DNA of 8,200 nucleotides from Chloroflexota bacterium (GCA_005882715.1 VBEI01000143.1:1-8200); one strand, 5' to 3'; counted from the first letter of the stretch, positions 1 to 5,853 are shown. Notes: a model not told the origin generated them from the sequence alone. Translations and numbers: made by a program.

Positions 1-74
1 TCTTCGATACGGCGTTCCCGCGCGAGCAAGTAGGCCGCCTCGGCGTAGCGTTTGGCCGCCACGTCGCGGATCAC
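1..74 (-). CDS. atpH: ATP synthase F1 delta subunit, N-terminal fragment (runs off left edge)
   Basis: This is the first 24 codons of the delta subunit (OSCP homologue), the stator protein that joins the b-subunit stalk to the top of the F1 head. The visible peptide begins VIRDVAAKRYAEAAYLLARE; the A-K-R-Y-A-E-A motif is the hallmark start of this family. The GTG start at 74-72 is chosen because GGAGG (89-85) lies 10 nt upstream and because the only nearby ATG (100-98) is out of frame and hits TGA after nine codons. It follows atpF by 100 bp, an unusually long gap inside an atp operon, filled partly by heptamer repeats. The position after atpZ-B-E-F fits the canonical order. The rest of the gene is outside the window, so integrity cannot be judged. 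Confidence 0.88.
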   Translation of the reverse strand, partial: MIRDVAAKRYAEAAYLLARERRIE

Positions 75-76
75 GG

Positions 77-102
77 GGATGGCCCCTCCGCTCGACCCAT
101 CC
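77..102 (-). promoter_or_regulatory. Possible hairpin presenting the atpH ribosome-binding site
   Basis: On the minus strand GGATGG (102-97) is perfectly complementary to CCATCC (82-77), leaving a 14-nt loop that contains the GGAGG Shine-Dalgarno of atpH. The 3' arm ends three bases before the GTG start. A 6-bp GC-rich stem is plausible but can occur by chance in GC-rich DNA. A role in tuning delta-subunit translation is inference. Confidence 0.3.
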
Positions 103-109
103 GCCCGGG

Positions 110-137
110 AAGGAGCACGGAGCTAGGAACTGGGAAC
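110..137 (+). repeat. Heptamer array 1 (4 units) between atpF and atpH
   Basis: Four 7-nt units in exact register: AAGGAGC, ACGGAGC, TAGGAAC, TGGGAAC. Purines are on the plus strand, opposite to the flanking genes, so the atp transcript would carry a pyrimidine-rich CUCC-type tract here. The array accounts for much of the 100-bp spacer between atpF and atpH. Confidence 0.75.
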
Positions 138-174
138 AAGACCCCGCCAGCCTCGCCCCTTGAGTCCCGGATCC

Positions 175-708
175 TCACCGTCTGTCGGCTCCGTCGGTGG
201 CTGAGGGCGCTTCGGTGAGGACTTCCTGGATGAGCCGGCGGTGCTTTTCGGGGTCGAGCTCCTCTTTGATGACGCGCTCGGCGGCTGTGATTGTGAGGCC
301 GGCGAATTCGCGGCGGAGCTGGGCGATGGCGCTGTCGCGTTCGAGCTGAATCTCGCCGCGCGCACGCTCAAGCAGTTGTTCCGCCTCGTGGCGGGCGCCC
401 TCGCGGGCATCTTCCTGGATGCGGGCCGCGATCTGTTGGGCCTGCGCGATGAGGCCCTGACCTTCCTGGCGGGCCTTCTCCAGCTCCTTCGCCACCTCTT
501 GTTCCGTCTGAGACAGCCGGCGCTTGGCCTCGTCACTTGCCTCGAGGCCTTCCTGAATGCGCTTCTTGCGTTCGTCGAGAATACGCAGGAGCGGCTTATA
601 GAGGATGACGCGGAAGACGATCAGCAGCAGCAGGAAGTTGATCAGTTGCGCAATCAGCGCGGGGAGGTTGAAGCCCAGCGCGCTAATGTCAAGAAATACC
701 GCTTGCAT
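175..708 (-). CDS. atpF: ATP synthase F0 b subunit
   Basis: Subunit b is the peripheral stalk of F1F0-ATP synthase: one N-terminal membrane anchor and a long cytoplasmic helix that dimerises and binds delta. The 177-residue protein matches this plan. Residues 11-14 are LGFN, about 16-37 form a single hydrophobic helix, and KPLLRILDERKKRI (38-51) is the conserved membrane-exit segment. Residues 45-150 are charged, Ala/Glu/Gln-rich and coiled-coil-like. The C-terminal end (AAERVIKEELDPEKHRRLI) is the delta-binding region. Length is close to the usual 155-180. The ATG at 708 has only a weak GGGAC-type ribosome-binding site. It starts 22 bp after atpE and is surely in the same transcript. Nothing in the sequence suggests a frameshift or fusion. 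Confidence 0.96.
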   Translation of the reverse strand: MQAVFLDISALGFNLPALIAQLINFLLLLIVFRVILYKPLLRILDERKKRIQEGLEASDEAKRRLSQTEQEVAKELEKARQEGQGLIAQAQQIAARIQEDAREGARHEAEQLLERARGEIQLERDSAIAQLRREFAGLTITAAERVIKEELDPEKHRRLIQEVLTEAPSATDGADRR

Positions 709-730
709 AAGGTCCCGTTTCTCCGAAGCG

Positions 731-1039
731 CTAGAACACGAATCCGATCATAAAGCCGATCACTAGAGCGTAAATCGCGATAGCTTCGGCAAAAGCCAAA
801 CCGAGGATCATGTTCGTCTGGATCACCGGCTGCGCCTCCGGATTTCGGCCGAGGGCGTCCATCGCGTGGCCAACCAGGTTGCCGATAGCCAGCGCCGGAC
901 CAAACGAGCCCAGGCCGATCGCCAGACCGGCGCCGATTGACTTCATCGCCTTGTCGGTAATCGCGATATTCGTGCTCTCCTGTGCAACGCTGTGTAGAGC
1001 ATCGCTGACCGGTGCCACGACCGACAGTATCTCGATCAA
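731..1039 (-). CDS. atpE: ATP synthase F0 c subunit (proton-type rotor ring)
   Basis: Subunit c forms the rotating ring that carries protons through the membrane. The 102-residue product has two membrane helices (about 34-58 and 72-101) joined by the polar loop GRNPEA (64-69). Helix 1 has the Gly-rich GAGLAIGLGSFGP packing motif. The proton-carrying acid is E85 in LAFAEAIAIY. The Na+ ligands of sodium-type rings are missing: A86 follows the Glu instead of Ser/Thr, and I52 aligns with the helix-1 Gln, so proton coupling is expected. Start is TTG at 1039, set by a near-perfect AAAGGAGG six bases upstream. It gives about 30 extra N-terminal residues compared with ordinary 70-80 aa c subunits; M32 would give a 71-residue protein but has a poor ribosome site. 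atpB ends 12 bp upstream. Confidence 0.96.
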   Translation of the reverse strand: MIEILSVVAPVSDALHSVAQESTNIAITDKAMKSIGAGLAIGLGSFGPALAIGNLVGHAMDALGRNPEAQPVIQTNMILGLAFAEAIAIYALVIGFMIGFVF

Positions 1040-1045
1040 GTTAAG

Positions 1046-1053
1046 CCTCCTTT
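1046..1053 (-). promoter_or_regulatory. Strong Shine-Dalgarno of atpE, overlapping the atpB stop codon
   Basis: Minus-strand AAAGGAGG lies six bases before the TTG start of atpE. Its first two bases belong to the TAA stop of atpB. It is the best ribosome site of the visible atp operon and fits the need for many c subunits per complex. It decides the TTG start over the internal ATG at 946. Confidence 0.8.
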
Positions 1054-2110
1054 AGTTCCCTGCCGTTGCGATTTCATCGGTGGGCGGCCTTTGCAGGTGA
1101 CCCTCTATGTCCGCTTGCTTATGTTCTCCCTCCTTGTCTTCGCCGTGAGCGTGATCGCCGTGCGAAACCGCCATGATGGCGAACACCAGGGTGAGTATCG
1201 CGAAGATGAACGCCTGGATCACGCCGACAAACAGTTCGAGCCCGTAGAAAATGAGTGTGAACGCCGCCGGAACGAGGAACGTGAACATGACGATCACGAC
1301 CTCGCCCGCGAACACGTTCCCGAACAGACGGAACGTGAAGCTCACCAAGCGCACGATCTCCGAGATTAGCTCCAGAATGCCAACGAAGGCGTCGATGATG
1401 CCAGTGAAGATCTGCCCGAAGTCGAACCTGATTATGCCCCGGAACAACCCGCCGAAATTGAAGAACTTCTTCCCGTAGCCCAGGCCCAGCGAAGTTATCG
1501 CCCAAGTCTCGACCGCAATGGCCGAAACGATGGCCAAAGCCGCGGGAGTGTTCAGGTCTGCATTGGGAGCCCGGAGGAACGGCAAAAGCTCGCCGACGGT
1601 CTTGCCCTCCTCGACCGCTTTGTCGTGCTGCTCCCGGACCGTTGCGTCATCCGCGTCAATTGACGGAGCCGCCCAATCGCTCGGTACGCTCGAAAATTCT
1701 GTGCACTTGGCGGGCCCGCAATCCTTGAAGATGAAGCCGTGCTCCTCCTCTTGGACCCCACCTATCACCCCAAACACAGGCAGAAGGGACAGCCAGTTGA
1801 ACGCCAGCACCATGAAGAAAATCGTCGCCACGACCGGGAAGAACCGCCGCGCCCGGCTCTCGCCGGCCACTCCCATGCAGAGGTTGTAGAACGCCTCGAC
1901 CACCGCCTCAATCAGATTCTGGATCCCTTGAGGAACCATCTCCCACCGCCGCGTCGCCAAGAAGACGAACACCAGCAAAAACGCTACGATCAGCCACGAT
2001 GTGATCATCGTATTAGTGACGCCGATGGGGCCGACGCTAAAAAGCGTCTCGGCTGAGACGGAGATAGACGGAGTCGGCCCCCGCAGAAATATGAAACCGA
2101 AGACCGTCAA
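1052..2110 (-). CDS. atpB: ATP synthase F0 a subunit (proton channel)
   Basis: Subunit a provides the two proton half-channels beside the c ring. The 352-residue frame contains several membrane helices and the diagnostic motif FRLFGNVFAGE, with the essential Arg at R261 (E. coli R210) and E270 (E. coli E219). E292 sits where E. coli has H245, a known type of swap. QAFIFAILTLVF (299-310) closes the last helix. Two additions stand out: a hydrophilic insert at about 118-185 with CGPAKC (131-136), and a His/Glu-rich polar tail after residue 317. Length exceeds the usual 230-280. The listed TTG start at 2110 has no ribosome site and cuts a hydrophobic N-terminus. The frame stays open to 2173, and an ATT codon (2143-2141) overlapping the atpZ stop, with AAGGGG 10 nt upstream, may be the true start. 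Confidence 0.95.
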   Translation of the reverse strand: MTVFGFIFLRGPTPSISVSAETLFSVGPIGVTNTMITSWLIVAFLLVFVFLATRRWEMVPQGIQNLIEAVVEAFYNLCMGVAGESRARRFFPVVATIFFMVLAFNWLSLLPVFGVIGGVQEEEHGFIFKDCGPAKCTEFSSVPSDWAAPSIDADDATVREQHDKAVEEGKTVGELLPFLRAPNADLNTPAALAIVSAIAVETWAITSLGLGYGKKFFNFGGLFRGIIRFDFGQIFTGIIDAFVGILELISEIVRLVSFTFRLFGNVFAGEVVIVMFTFLVPAAFTLIFYGLELFVGVIQAFIFAILTLVFAIMAVSHGDHAHGEDKEGEHKQADIEGHLQRPPTDEIATAGN

Positions 2111-2138
2111 CGCCAGGAGGGCGATGATAACGAGGCGT

Positions 2139-2408
2139 CTAATCTTCGTCGATCCCCTTCTGATTCCCGGTCGCTATCACTTGCATCAGCGCCCGATAGG
2201 CGCCGTAAAAGGCGGCTGCCAGACCGAGGAGGAGACCCAAGAGGATGAACAGCGGTCTCGTGCCCAGCCAGCCATCCAGCAGCACGCCGCCCACAATCCC
2301 TCCGATTACAGCAACCGCAAAGTACCAGCCGATGCCGAGCAACGACATGGCCGCCGCGAGTCTGCTGCCCGAATCGGGCCTCGTCAACCACGCCTCCGCT
2401 TCGGCCAA
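2139..2408 (-). CDS. atpZ: AtpZ/AtpI-family protein, first gene of the ATP synthase operon
   Basis: This is a small membrane protein of the type that heads many atp operons (PF09527-like, 'ATPase gene 1'), proposed to help c-ring assembly or Mg2+/Ca2+ entry; its exact job is not settled. The 89-residue product has two hydrophobic helices (about 21-45 and 52-74). The first has a Gly-rich GGIVGGVLLD pattern and the second is GTRPLFILLGLLLGLAAAFYGAYR, the family signature. With two helices it is closer to AtpZ than to four-helix AtpI. The frame opens after a TAA and the first start is TTG at 2408, without a clear ribosome site; ATG 2348 (residue 21) is an alternative that begins exactly at helix 1. 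Its TAG stop (2141-2139) touches the probable upstream start region of atpB. Confidence 0.85.
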   Translation of the reverse strand: MAEAEAWLTRPDSGSRLAAAMSLLGIGWYFAVAVIGGIVGGVLLDGWLGTRPLFILLGLLLGLAAAFYGAYRALMQVIATGNQKGIDED

Positions 2409-2435
2409 TTGCGAAGATTATCACAAAGTCCTAAT

Positions 2436-2505
2436 AGGAACAAGGAACTGGAAATGAGGAGCAAGGGGCGTAAAGCTGGGAGCAAGGAGCCAGGAGCTAG
2501 AAGCA
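2436..2505 (+). repeat. Heptamer array 2a (10 units in unbroken register)
   Basis: Seventy bases divide exactly into ten 7-mers: AGGAACA, AGGAACT, GGAAATG, AGGAGCA, AGGGGCG, TAAAGCT, GGGAGCA, AGGAGCC, AGGAGCT, AGAAGCA. Seven of the ten fit A/G-G-G-A-R-C-N; the others have drifted by substitution but keep the phase, which points to old tandem duplication rather than slippage errors. It lies in the 5' leader side of the atp operon. Confidence 0.9.
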
Positions 2506-2527
2506 CATGCCCTCCGGAATTGAGGTG

Positions 2528-2533
2528 ATTATA
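2528..2533 (-). promoter_or_regulatory. Candidate -10 box of the ATP synthase operon
   Basis: The minus strand has a perfect TATAAT here, about 120 bp before the atpZ start. The -35 position would fall inside heptamer array 2b, where no TTGACA-like hexamer is present. There is no extended -10 TG. The box is in the 37-bp island between two repeat arrays. A start of transcription near 2521 would give a leader of about 110 nt that contains the whole of array 2a. Confidence 0.45.
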
Positions 2534-2542
2534 GCGGCTGGA

Positions 2543-2614
2543 AGGAGTCAGGAGGTAGGAGCGAGCGGGAATGGGAGGTAAGAGGTGAGAGGTACGAGGT
2601 AAGAAGTAGGAGGT
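2543..2614 (+). repeat. Heptamer array 2b (about 9 units), ending at the BFN-gene stop codon
   Basis: Units AGGAGTC, AGGAGGT, AGGAGCG, AGCGGGA occupy 2543-2570. After a 9-nt step come AAGAGGT, GAGAGGT, ACGAGGT, AAGAAGT, AGGAGGT (2580-2614). The second half has its own sub-consensus ending in GGT, suggesting local amplification. The last base is adjacent to the TAA stop (2617-2615) of the BFN gene. Confidence 0.85.
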
Positions 2615-3160
2615 TTAGGCTTCTTTTTTGCCGAAGTCTTCTAGGTCGAGGCCCTCGATGACGTCACGGAAGGGGCTCAGCTTCTCGAGCTCTTCGGGTG
2701 ATACCTCTGTTGTCGCCTCTCGGGTCTCGCCGGTGATGGCTTCGAGCGTCTGGCCTTCCTGGTCGAGCTTGACGCCTGCCTTCTCGAGCACAGACTCGTC
2801 GGCGTAAATGGGGACCTGCACACGAACGGCGAGGGCGATGGCGTCGCTCGGGCGGGAGTCTATCTCCATGACGCGGCCGTCGATCTGGAGCATGATGCGG
2901 GCGAAGAAGGTGTCGTTGGAGAGGTCGTTGACGATGACGTAGTCGACGCTGGCACCCAAGGAGTCGATGATCGAGCGGAGCAGGTCATGGGTGAGCGGGC
3001 GGGCCACCGCGACCTCCTGGAGGCGCACGGCGATAGCGTCCGCCTCGGCGGGGCCAATCCAGATCGGGAGGTAGCGGTCCGACTCTTTCTCTTTCAAGAT
3101 GACCACGCGCTGATAGTTCATCAAGCTCACGCGTATACTTTCGATGGTCAACTCGACCAC
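2615..3160 (-). CDS. BFN-domain (DUF151) protein
   Basis: This is a member of the bifunctional-nuclease (BFN/DUF151) family, small soluble proteins of bacteria and plants; some plant members have nuclease activity but most bacterial ones have no proven role. The 181-residue product has the family core at residues 1-130: LPIWIGPAEADAIA (31-44), RPLTHDLL (54-61) and IDSRPSDAIALA (100-111). An acidic tail (about 135-181) follows; I do not recognise a UVR motif in it. The start is GTG at 3160, supported by GGGAGG eight bases upstream. It has its own promoter-like sequence 30-60 bp upstream and 228 bp and 206 bp flanking gaps, so it is probably a single-gene unit between the MFS gene and the atp operon. 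The family call is firm; any nuclease activity is untested inference. Confidence 0.9.
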   Translation of the reverse strand: MVELTIESIRVSLMNYQRVVILKEKESDRYLPIWIGPAEADAIAVRLQEVAVARPLTHDLLRSIIDSLGASVDYVIVNDLSNDTFFARIMLQIDGRVMEIDSRPSDAIALAVRVQVPIYADESVLEKAGVKLDQEGQTLEAITGETREATTEVSPEELEKLSPFRDVIEGLDLEDFGKKEA

Positions 3161-3190
3161 ACGGCCACCTCCCAGTGTCGATGCACTTTA

Positions 3191-3220
3191 ACTCTAGACC
3201 GCCGCCCAGAGGGGTGTCAA
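3191..3220 (-). promoter_or_regulatory. Sigma70-type promoter of the BFN gene
   Basis: On the minus strand a perfect TTGACA (3220-3215) is followed after 18 bases by TAGAGT (3196-3191, four of six matches to TATAAT). Transcription would begin near 3184, leaving about 24 nt before the GTG start with its GGGAGG ribosome site. This supports separate transcription of the BFN gene. Confidence 0.55.
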
Positions 3221-3310
3221 ACGGAATCTGAGTAGGCTGGAGCGCCTGCGCACGTTCGGAATGAGGCCTTCGCGCAGCCTTTTCGAGGCGGGCGCGGCGC
3301 CCCTGCCAGG

Positions 3311-3338
3311 AGGAGCCAGGAACCAGGAGCAAGGAGAG
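3311..3338 (+). repeat. Heptamer array 3 (4 units) downstream of the MFS gene
   Basis: Four units in register: AGGAGCC, AGGAACC, AGGAGCA, AGGAGAG. It sits in the 228-bp gap between the MFS stop (3389) and the BFN promoter. I see no further gene in that gap; the stretch 3221-3310 is GC-rich with only weak inverted repeats. Confidence 0.8.
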
Positions 3339-3388
3339 CTGGTGGTAAGGAAGCGACGTCCAGAATTGGCCGAGGACTTGTGCTTCTG

Positions 3389-4837
3389 TTAATGCTCTCC
3401 CGTTCCGTGCTCCCGGCCAGGCTCAGCTTCACTGAAGCGCCCACTCGCTCCCACTTCCTGACGCTCGCTGGACGGACGGCGCGGCGGCCGCGCTTCCGCT
3501 TCTTGCTCTTCACGTTCGGTCACTTTTGCGCTCAGGAAGGCCACGACGGCTACGACAGCGGCAATGATGAGAAGCACCGCCGGCACCTTTACGAGGTCGG
3601 TGACAGCACCGATGACGAGGAGGGGCAGGAGCGAGATGAAGTTGGCGGAGACCACCTGCGTGGCGAAGATGCGTCCCCGCATCTCGGGGGGCGCGCGCTC
3701 ATGCAGGACAGTCTGCGCGGGGGCGTTGAGCAGCGCGTAGCAGAAGCCCATCGGGCCGGCGATGACCATGGTCAAGCCCTGGAGGAGCGAGAACCGGAGC
3801 TGACGCGCCAGCCAGTCGGTACCCGGCGCCTGTTCGGTTAGTTGTGCCAGCGGCTCCACCAGTGCCAGCAGCACCAGGCAGGCCGCGATGCCGCCGAGGC
3901 CGATAATGACGACACGGTTCTTTCCTATCTTCGTGAACCACGGCAGAAAGCGCAGACCGACAAGCGCACCGATGCCTGTGGGGGCGAAGACGAAGGCGGC
4001 GCTCTCCGGAGGAACGCCGATGACGTCCTGCATGTAGCGCGGGATGAGGATCGAAAATAGAAGCACCAGGGTGCTGCTGATGATGAGCTGCACCAAGGCA
4101 AGCACGGAGTAGCGGTCCGAAAAAAGCATCTGCCAGCTCTCACGGAAGTCCGTCGGCAGCCCGCCGAAAATCGGTCCCTGCGGAAGCTTGTGTTCGGCCT
4201 CCCCCTGGACCGTGTGTAAGCGAGATGCCAGCGCTGCCGATGAAAGGAACATCACCGAGGCAATGATGAACATGCCGTCCGCGCCAAGCGTCTTGATGAT
4301 CGCGGGGGCAAGGAACACGATGCCCACGAGCTGCGCCGCCGTAAGGGTGAAGTTGTAGAGGCTGTTTGCCGGCACTAACCGGTCGCGCGAGACGAGCGTG
4401 GGGATGAGCGAAATGACGGCCGGATTGAAGAAGAGCCCAGCGGTGGCATGGCCTATTGTGATGAGGTAGATCGTCCATACCTCACCGTGAAAGAGGAGGA
4501 ACATGATGCACCCGAGCGCACGGACGAGGCTCGTGACGACGAGGACGGTCTCCTTCTTCGTGCGGTCCAGCACAACGCCGACGATGAACCCCATAGGAAT
4601 CGAGGGGAGGATGAAGCAGAGCACAAGGATACTGGTGGTAAGCGAGTTGCCCGTGATCTTGAAGACGACCACGAGCAACGTAAAGAGAAGGGCGTTCTGC
4701 GCAGTGAGAGCCAGCCCATGCGATATCCAGAGGTTGGCGAAACGCGGGTCCCTGAGCAGCGCCCGCGAGCGCATCACTTCGCGGACGCTCGGGTCGAACC
4801 GCGCGGGCTGGTCTTGCGCTTCGTCGCGGACCGACAT
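3389..4837 (-). CDS. MFS transporter (MFS_3/DHA3-like exporter)
   Basis: This is a 482-residue major facilitator superfamily protein of the MFS_3 type, a group that includes drug and siderophore exporters such as EntS; the substrate cannot be read from sequence. About 12 hydrophobic segments run between residues 35 and 437. Motif A appears after helix 2 as GVVLDRTKKE (87-96). The second-half signature NAPAQTVLHERAPPEMRGRIFATQ spans 371-394. Residues 1-33 form a polar N-terminal extension and 440-482 a highly charged cytoplasmic tail (Glu/Arg-rich), both longer than typical. The ATG start overlaps the TAA stop of the DUF951 gene by one base (TAATG), a classic arrangement for coupled translation, so it belongs with pyrF and DUF951 in one unit. 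Efflux is inferred from family. Confidence 0.9.
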   Translation of the reverse strand: MSVRDEAQDQPARFDPSVREVMRSRALLRDPRFANLWISHGLALTAQNALLFTLLVVVFKITGNSLTTSILVLCFILPSIPMGFIVGVVLDRTKKETVLVVTSLVRALGCIMFLLFHGEVWTIYLITIGHATAGLFFNPAVISLIPTLVSRDRLVPANSLYNFTLTAAQLVGIVFLAPAIIKTLGADGMFIIASVMFLSSAALASRLHTVQGEAEHKLPQGPIFGGLPTDFRESWQMLFSDRYSVLALVQLIISSTLVLLFSILIPRYMQDVIGVPPESAAFVFAPTGIGALVGLRFLPWFTKIGKNRVVIIGLGGIAACLVLLALVEPLAQLTEQAPGTDWLARQLRFSLLQGLTMVIAGPMGFCYALLNAPAQTVLHERAPPEMRGRIFATQVVSANFISLLPLLVIGAVTDLVKVPAVLLIIAAVVAVVAFLSAKVTEREEQEAEARPPRRPSSERQEVGASGRFSEAEPGREHGTGEH

Positions 4838-5034
4838 TAGGCGTCCTCTTCAGGGCCTCGGGAGATGAATGTCTTCACGCGCTTCTCGAAGACGCTTCGC
4901 TCAAGCAGGACGCGCCGGGAGCAGGTCTGGCAGCGAATGCCGATGTCGGCGCCGAGGCGAACAACCTCCCATTCGAAGCCGCCACAGGGGTGCTGCTTCC
5001 TAAGGCGGACGACGTCGCCCAGGCGTATCTCCAT
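4837..5034 (-). CDS. DUF951 family small cysteine-motif protein
   Basis: This conserved 65-residue protein of unknown function belongs to DUF951, widespread in Firmicutes and Chloroflexota. It reads MEIRLGDVVRLRKQHPCGG, then EWEVVRLGADIGIRC, CQTC at 35-38 and a basic region ending VKTFISRG. C17, C35 and C38 with H15 could form a small metal or nucleic-acid site, but this is inference. The start is ATG at 5034, which matches the usual family beginning; a GTG two codons upstream (5040) is possible. A weak GGTGA precedes it. pyrF ends 9 bp upstream and the MFS gene starts on its stop codon, so the three are almost certainly co-transcribed. The family call is firm and the role is unknown. Confidence 0.9.
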   Translation of the reverse strand: MEIRLGDVVRLRKQHPCGGFEWEVVRLGADIGIRCQTCSRRVLLERSVFEKRVKTFISRGPEEDA

Positions 5035-5043
5035 TATCACGGG

Positions 5044-5853
5044 TCACCGCCGAGCCAGCGCCGCCTCGCGCATCAGGTTGATGCGACTCCGTAGTTTCTG
5101 AGCGGCCTTGCGCGCCGATTTGGCGTAGCCGTCATCTTTCGCGGCGTAAAGGACAGCGCGCGAGGCATTGAGGATGAAACGGCCGCCATCGGCGTTCATC
5201 GCAGCCTGCACGGCCGCCTCGAGGTCGCCCTCTTGTGCTCCTACGCCGGGCACGAGGATCCACATGTCCGGGCAGATGTCGCGCACGCGCTCGATCCGTT
5301 CCGGCCAGGTGGCCCCGGCGACGACTCCGACGTTTCCGCGGGTATTCCATTCCCGCGCTCGTTCGGCGATCGCCTCATAGACGAAGCGGCCGTCTTCCAG
5401 CTTCATGTCCTGGAGGTCGGCGGCGCCCGGATTTGAGCTGCGGCACCAGACAAGGACCCCGCGGTCCGCGTAGTCGATGAACGGCTGAACCGCGTCTCGG
5501 CCACCGTATGCGTTGACTGTCACAGCGTCGAACTTGTAAACGTCAAATAGCGCCCGTGCGTAAAAACGGGCGGTGTTGTCAATGTCCCCCCGCTTGGCGT
5601 CCGCGATGATCGGGATGTGCTTGGGCACGGAGCGGAGCGACTCGAGCATCGTCTGCATACCGCCCATTCCGAGGGCTTCGAAGAAGGCGAGGTTCGGCTT
5701 ATACGCGCAAACTAGATCGCTCGTGGCATCGACTATCTCCTGGAGGAAGGAGGGGATGTGCGGGTGGGCCATCAGCTCCGGATCAGGATCGAGGCCGATG
5801 CAAAGGAAGCTGTTGTTGGTCTCCGCGGCTGCCCGGACCTTCTCGGAGAACAT
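5044..5853 (-). CDS. pyrF: Orotidine-5'-phosphate decarboxylase, type 2
   Basis: This enzyme catalyses the last step of de novo UMP synthesis, decarboxylating OMP in the cytoplasm. It belongs to the longer type 2 family. Counting from the chosen start: LCIGLDPDPE (17-26), KPNLAFFEALG (52-62), the catalytic DAKRGDI (85-91, Lys at 87), the phosphate-loop region VPGVGAQEGD (201-210) and NASRAVLYA (229-237). Length is 269, normal for the type. ATG 5853 (MFSEKVRAAAETNNSFLC) is chosen because the family usually begins with this motif and GGGGG lies about 10 nt upstream. The frame stays open to a GTG at 5937, adding 28 residues without homology-like character, and a promoter-like sequence sits immediately before that GTG. 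It heads the pyrF-DUF951-MFS group; no other pyrimidine gene is visible. Confidence 0.94.
   Translation of the reverse strand: MFSEKVRAAAETNNSFLCIGLDPDPELMAHPHIPSFLQEIVDATSDLVCAYKPNLAFFEALGMGGMQTMLESLRSVPKHIPIIADAKRGDIDNTARFYARALFDVYKFDAVTVNAYGGRDAVQPFIDYADRGVLVWCRSSNPGAADLQDMKLEDGRFVYEAIAERAREWNTRGNVGVVAGATWPERIERVRDICPDMWILVPGVGAQEGDLEAAVQAAMNADGGRFILNASRAVLYAAKDDGYAKSARKAAQKLRSRINLMREAALARR

Noticed and set aside
98..100. ATG as the start of atpH
   Set aside because: It is out of frame with the delta-subunit reading frame and meets TGA after nine codons.
731..1039. Sodium-driven c ring
   Set aside because: The residue after the essential Glu is Ala, and the helix-1 Gln ligand aligns with Ile, so the sodium-binding set is missing.
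2436..2614. CRISPR array
   Set aside because: The unit is only 7 nt, units are directly contiguous with no unique spacers, and no cas gene is present.
3246..3278. CTGCGC/GCGCAG inverted repeat with a following TTTT on the plus strand
   Set aside because: The loop is over 20 nt and no plus-strand gene ends here, so a terminator or operator role is unsupported.
3290..3302. GGGCG-CGG-CGCCC hairpin as a terminator after the MFS gene
   Set aside because: The stem is only 5 bp, lies nearly 90 bp past the stop and has no T-run on the minus strand.
3380..3841. Plus-strand 153-codon open frame and similar long antisense frames (for example 241-753, 1518-1889, 2001-2528, 4448-4840)
   Set aside because: They lie opposite strongly supported genes, have skewed Arg/Glu/Asp composition typical of GC-rich shadow frames and show no recognisable domain.
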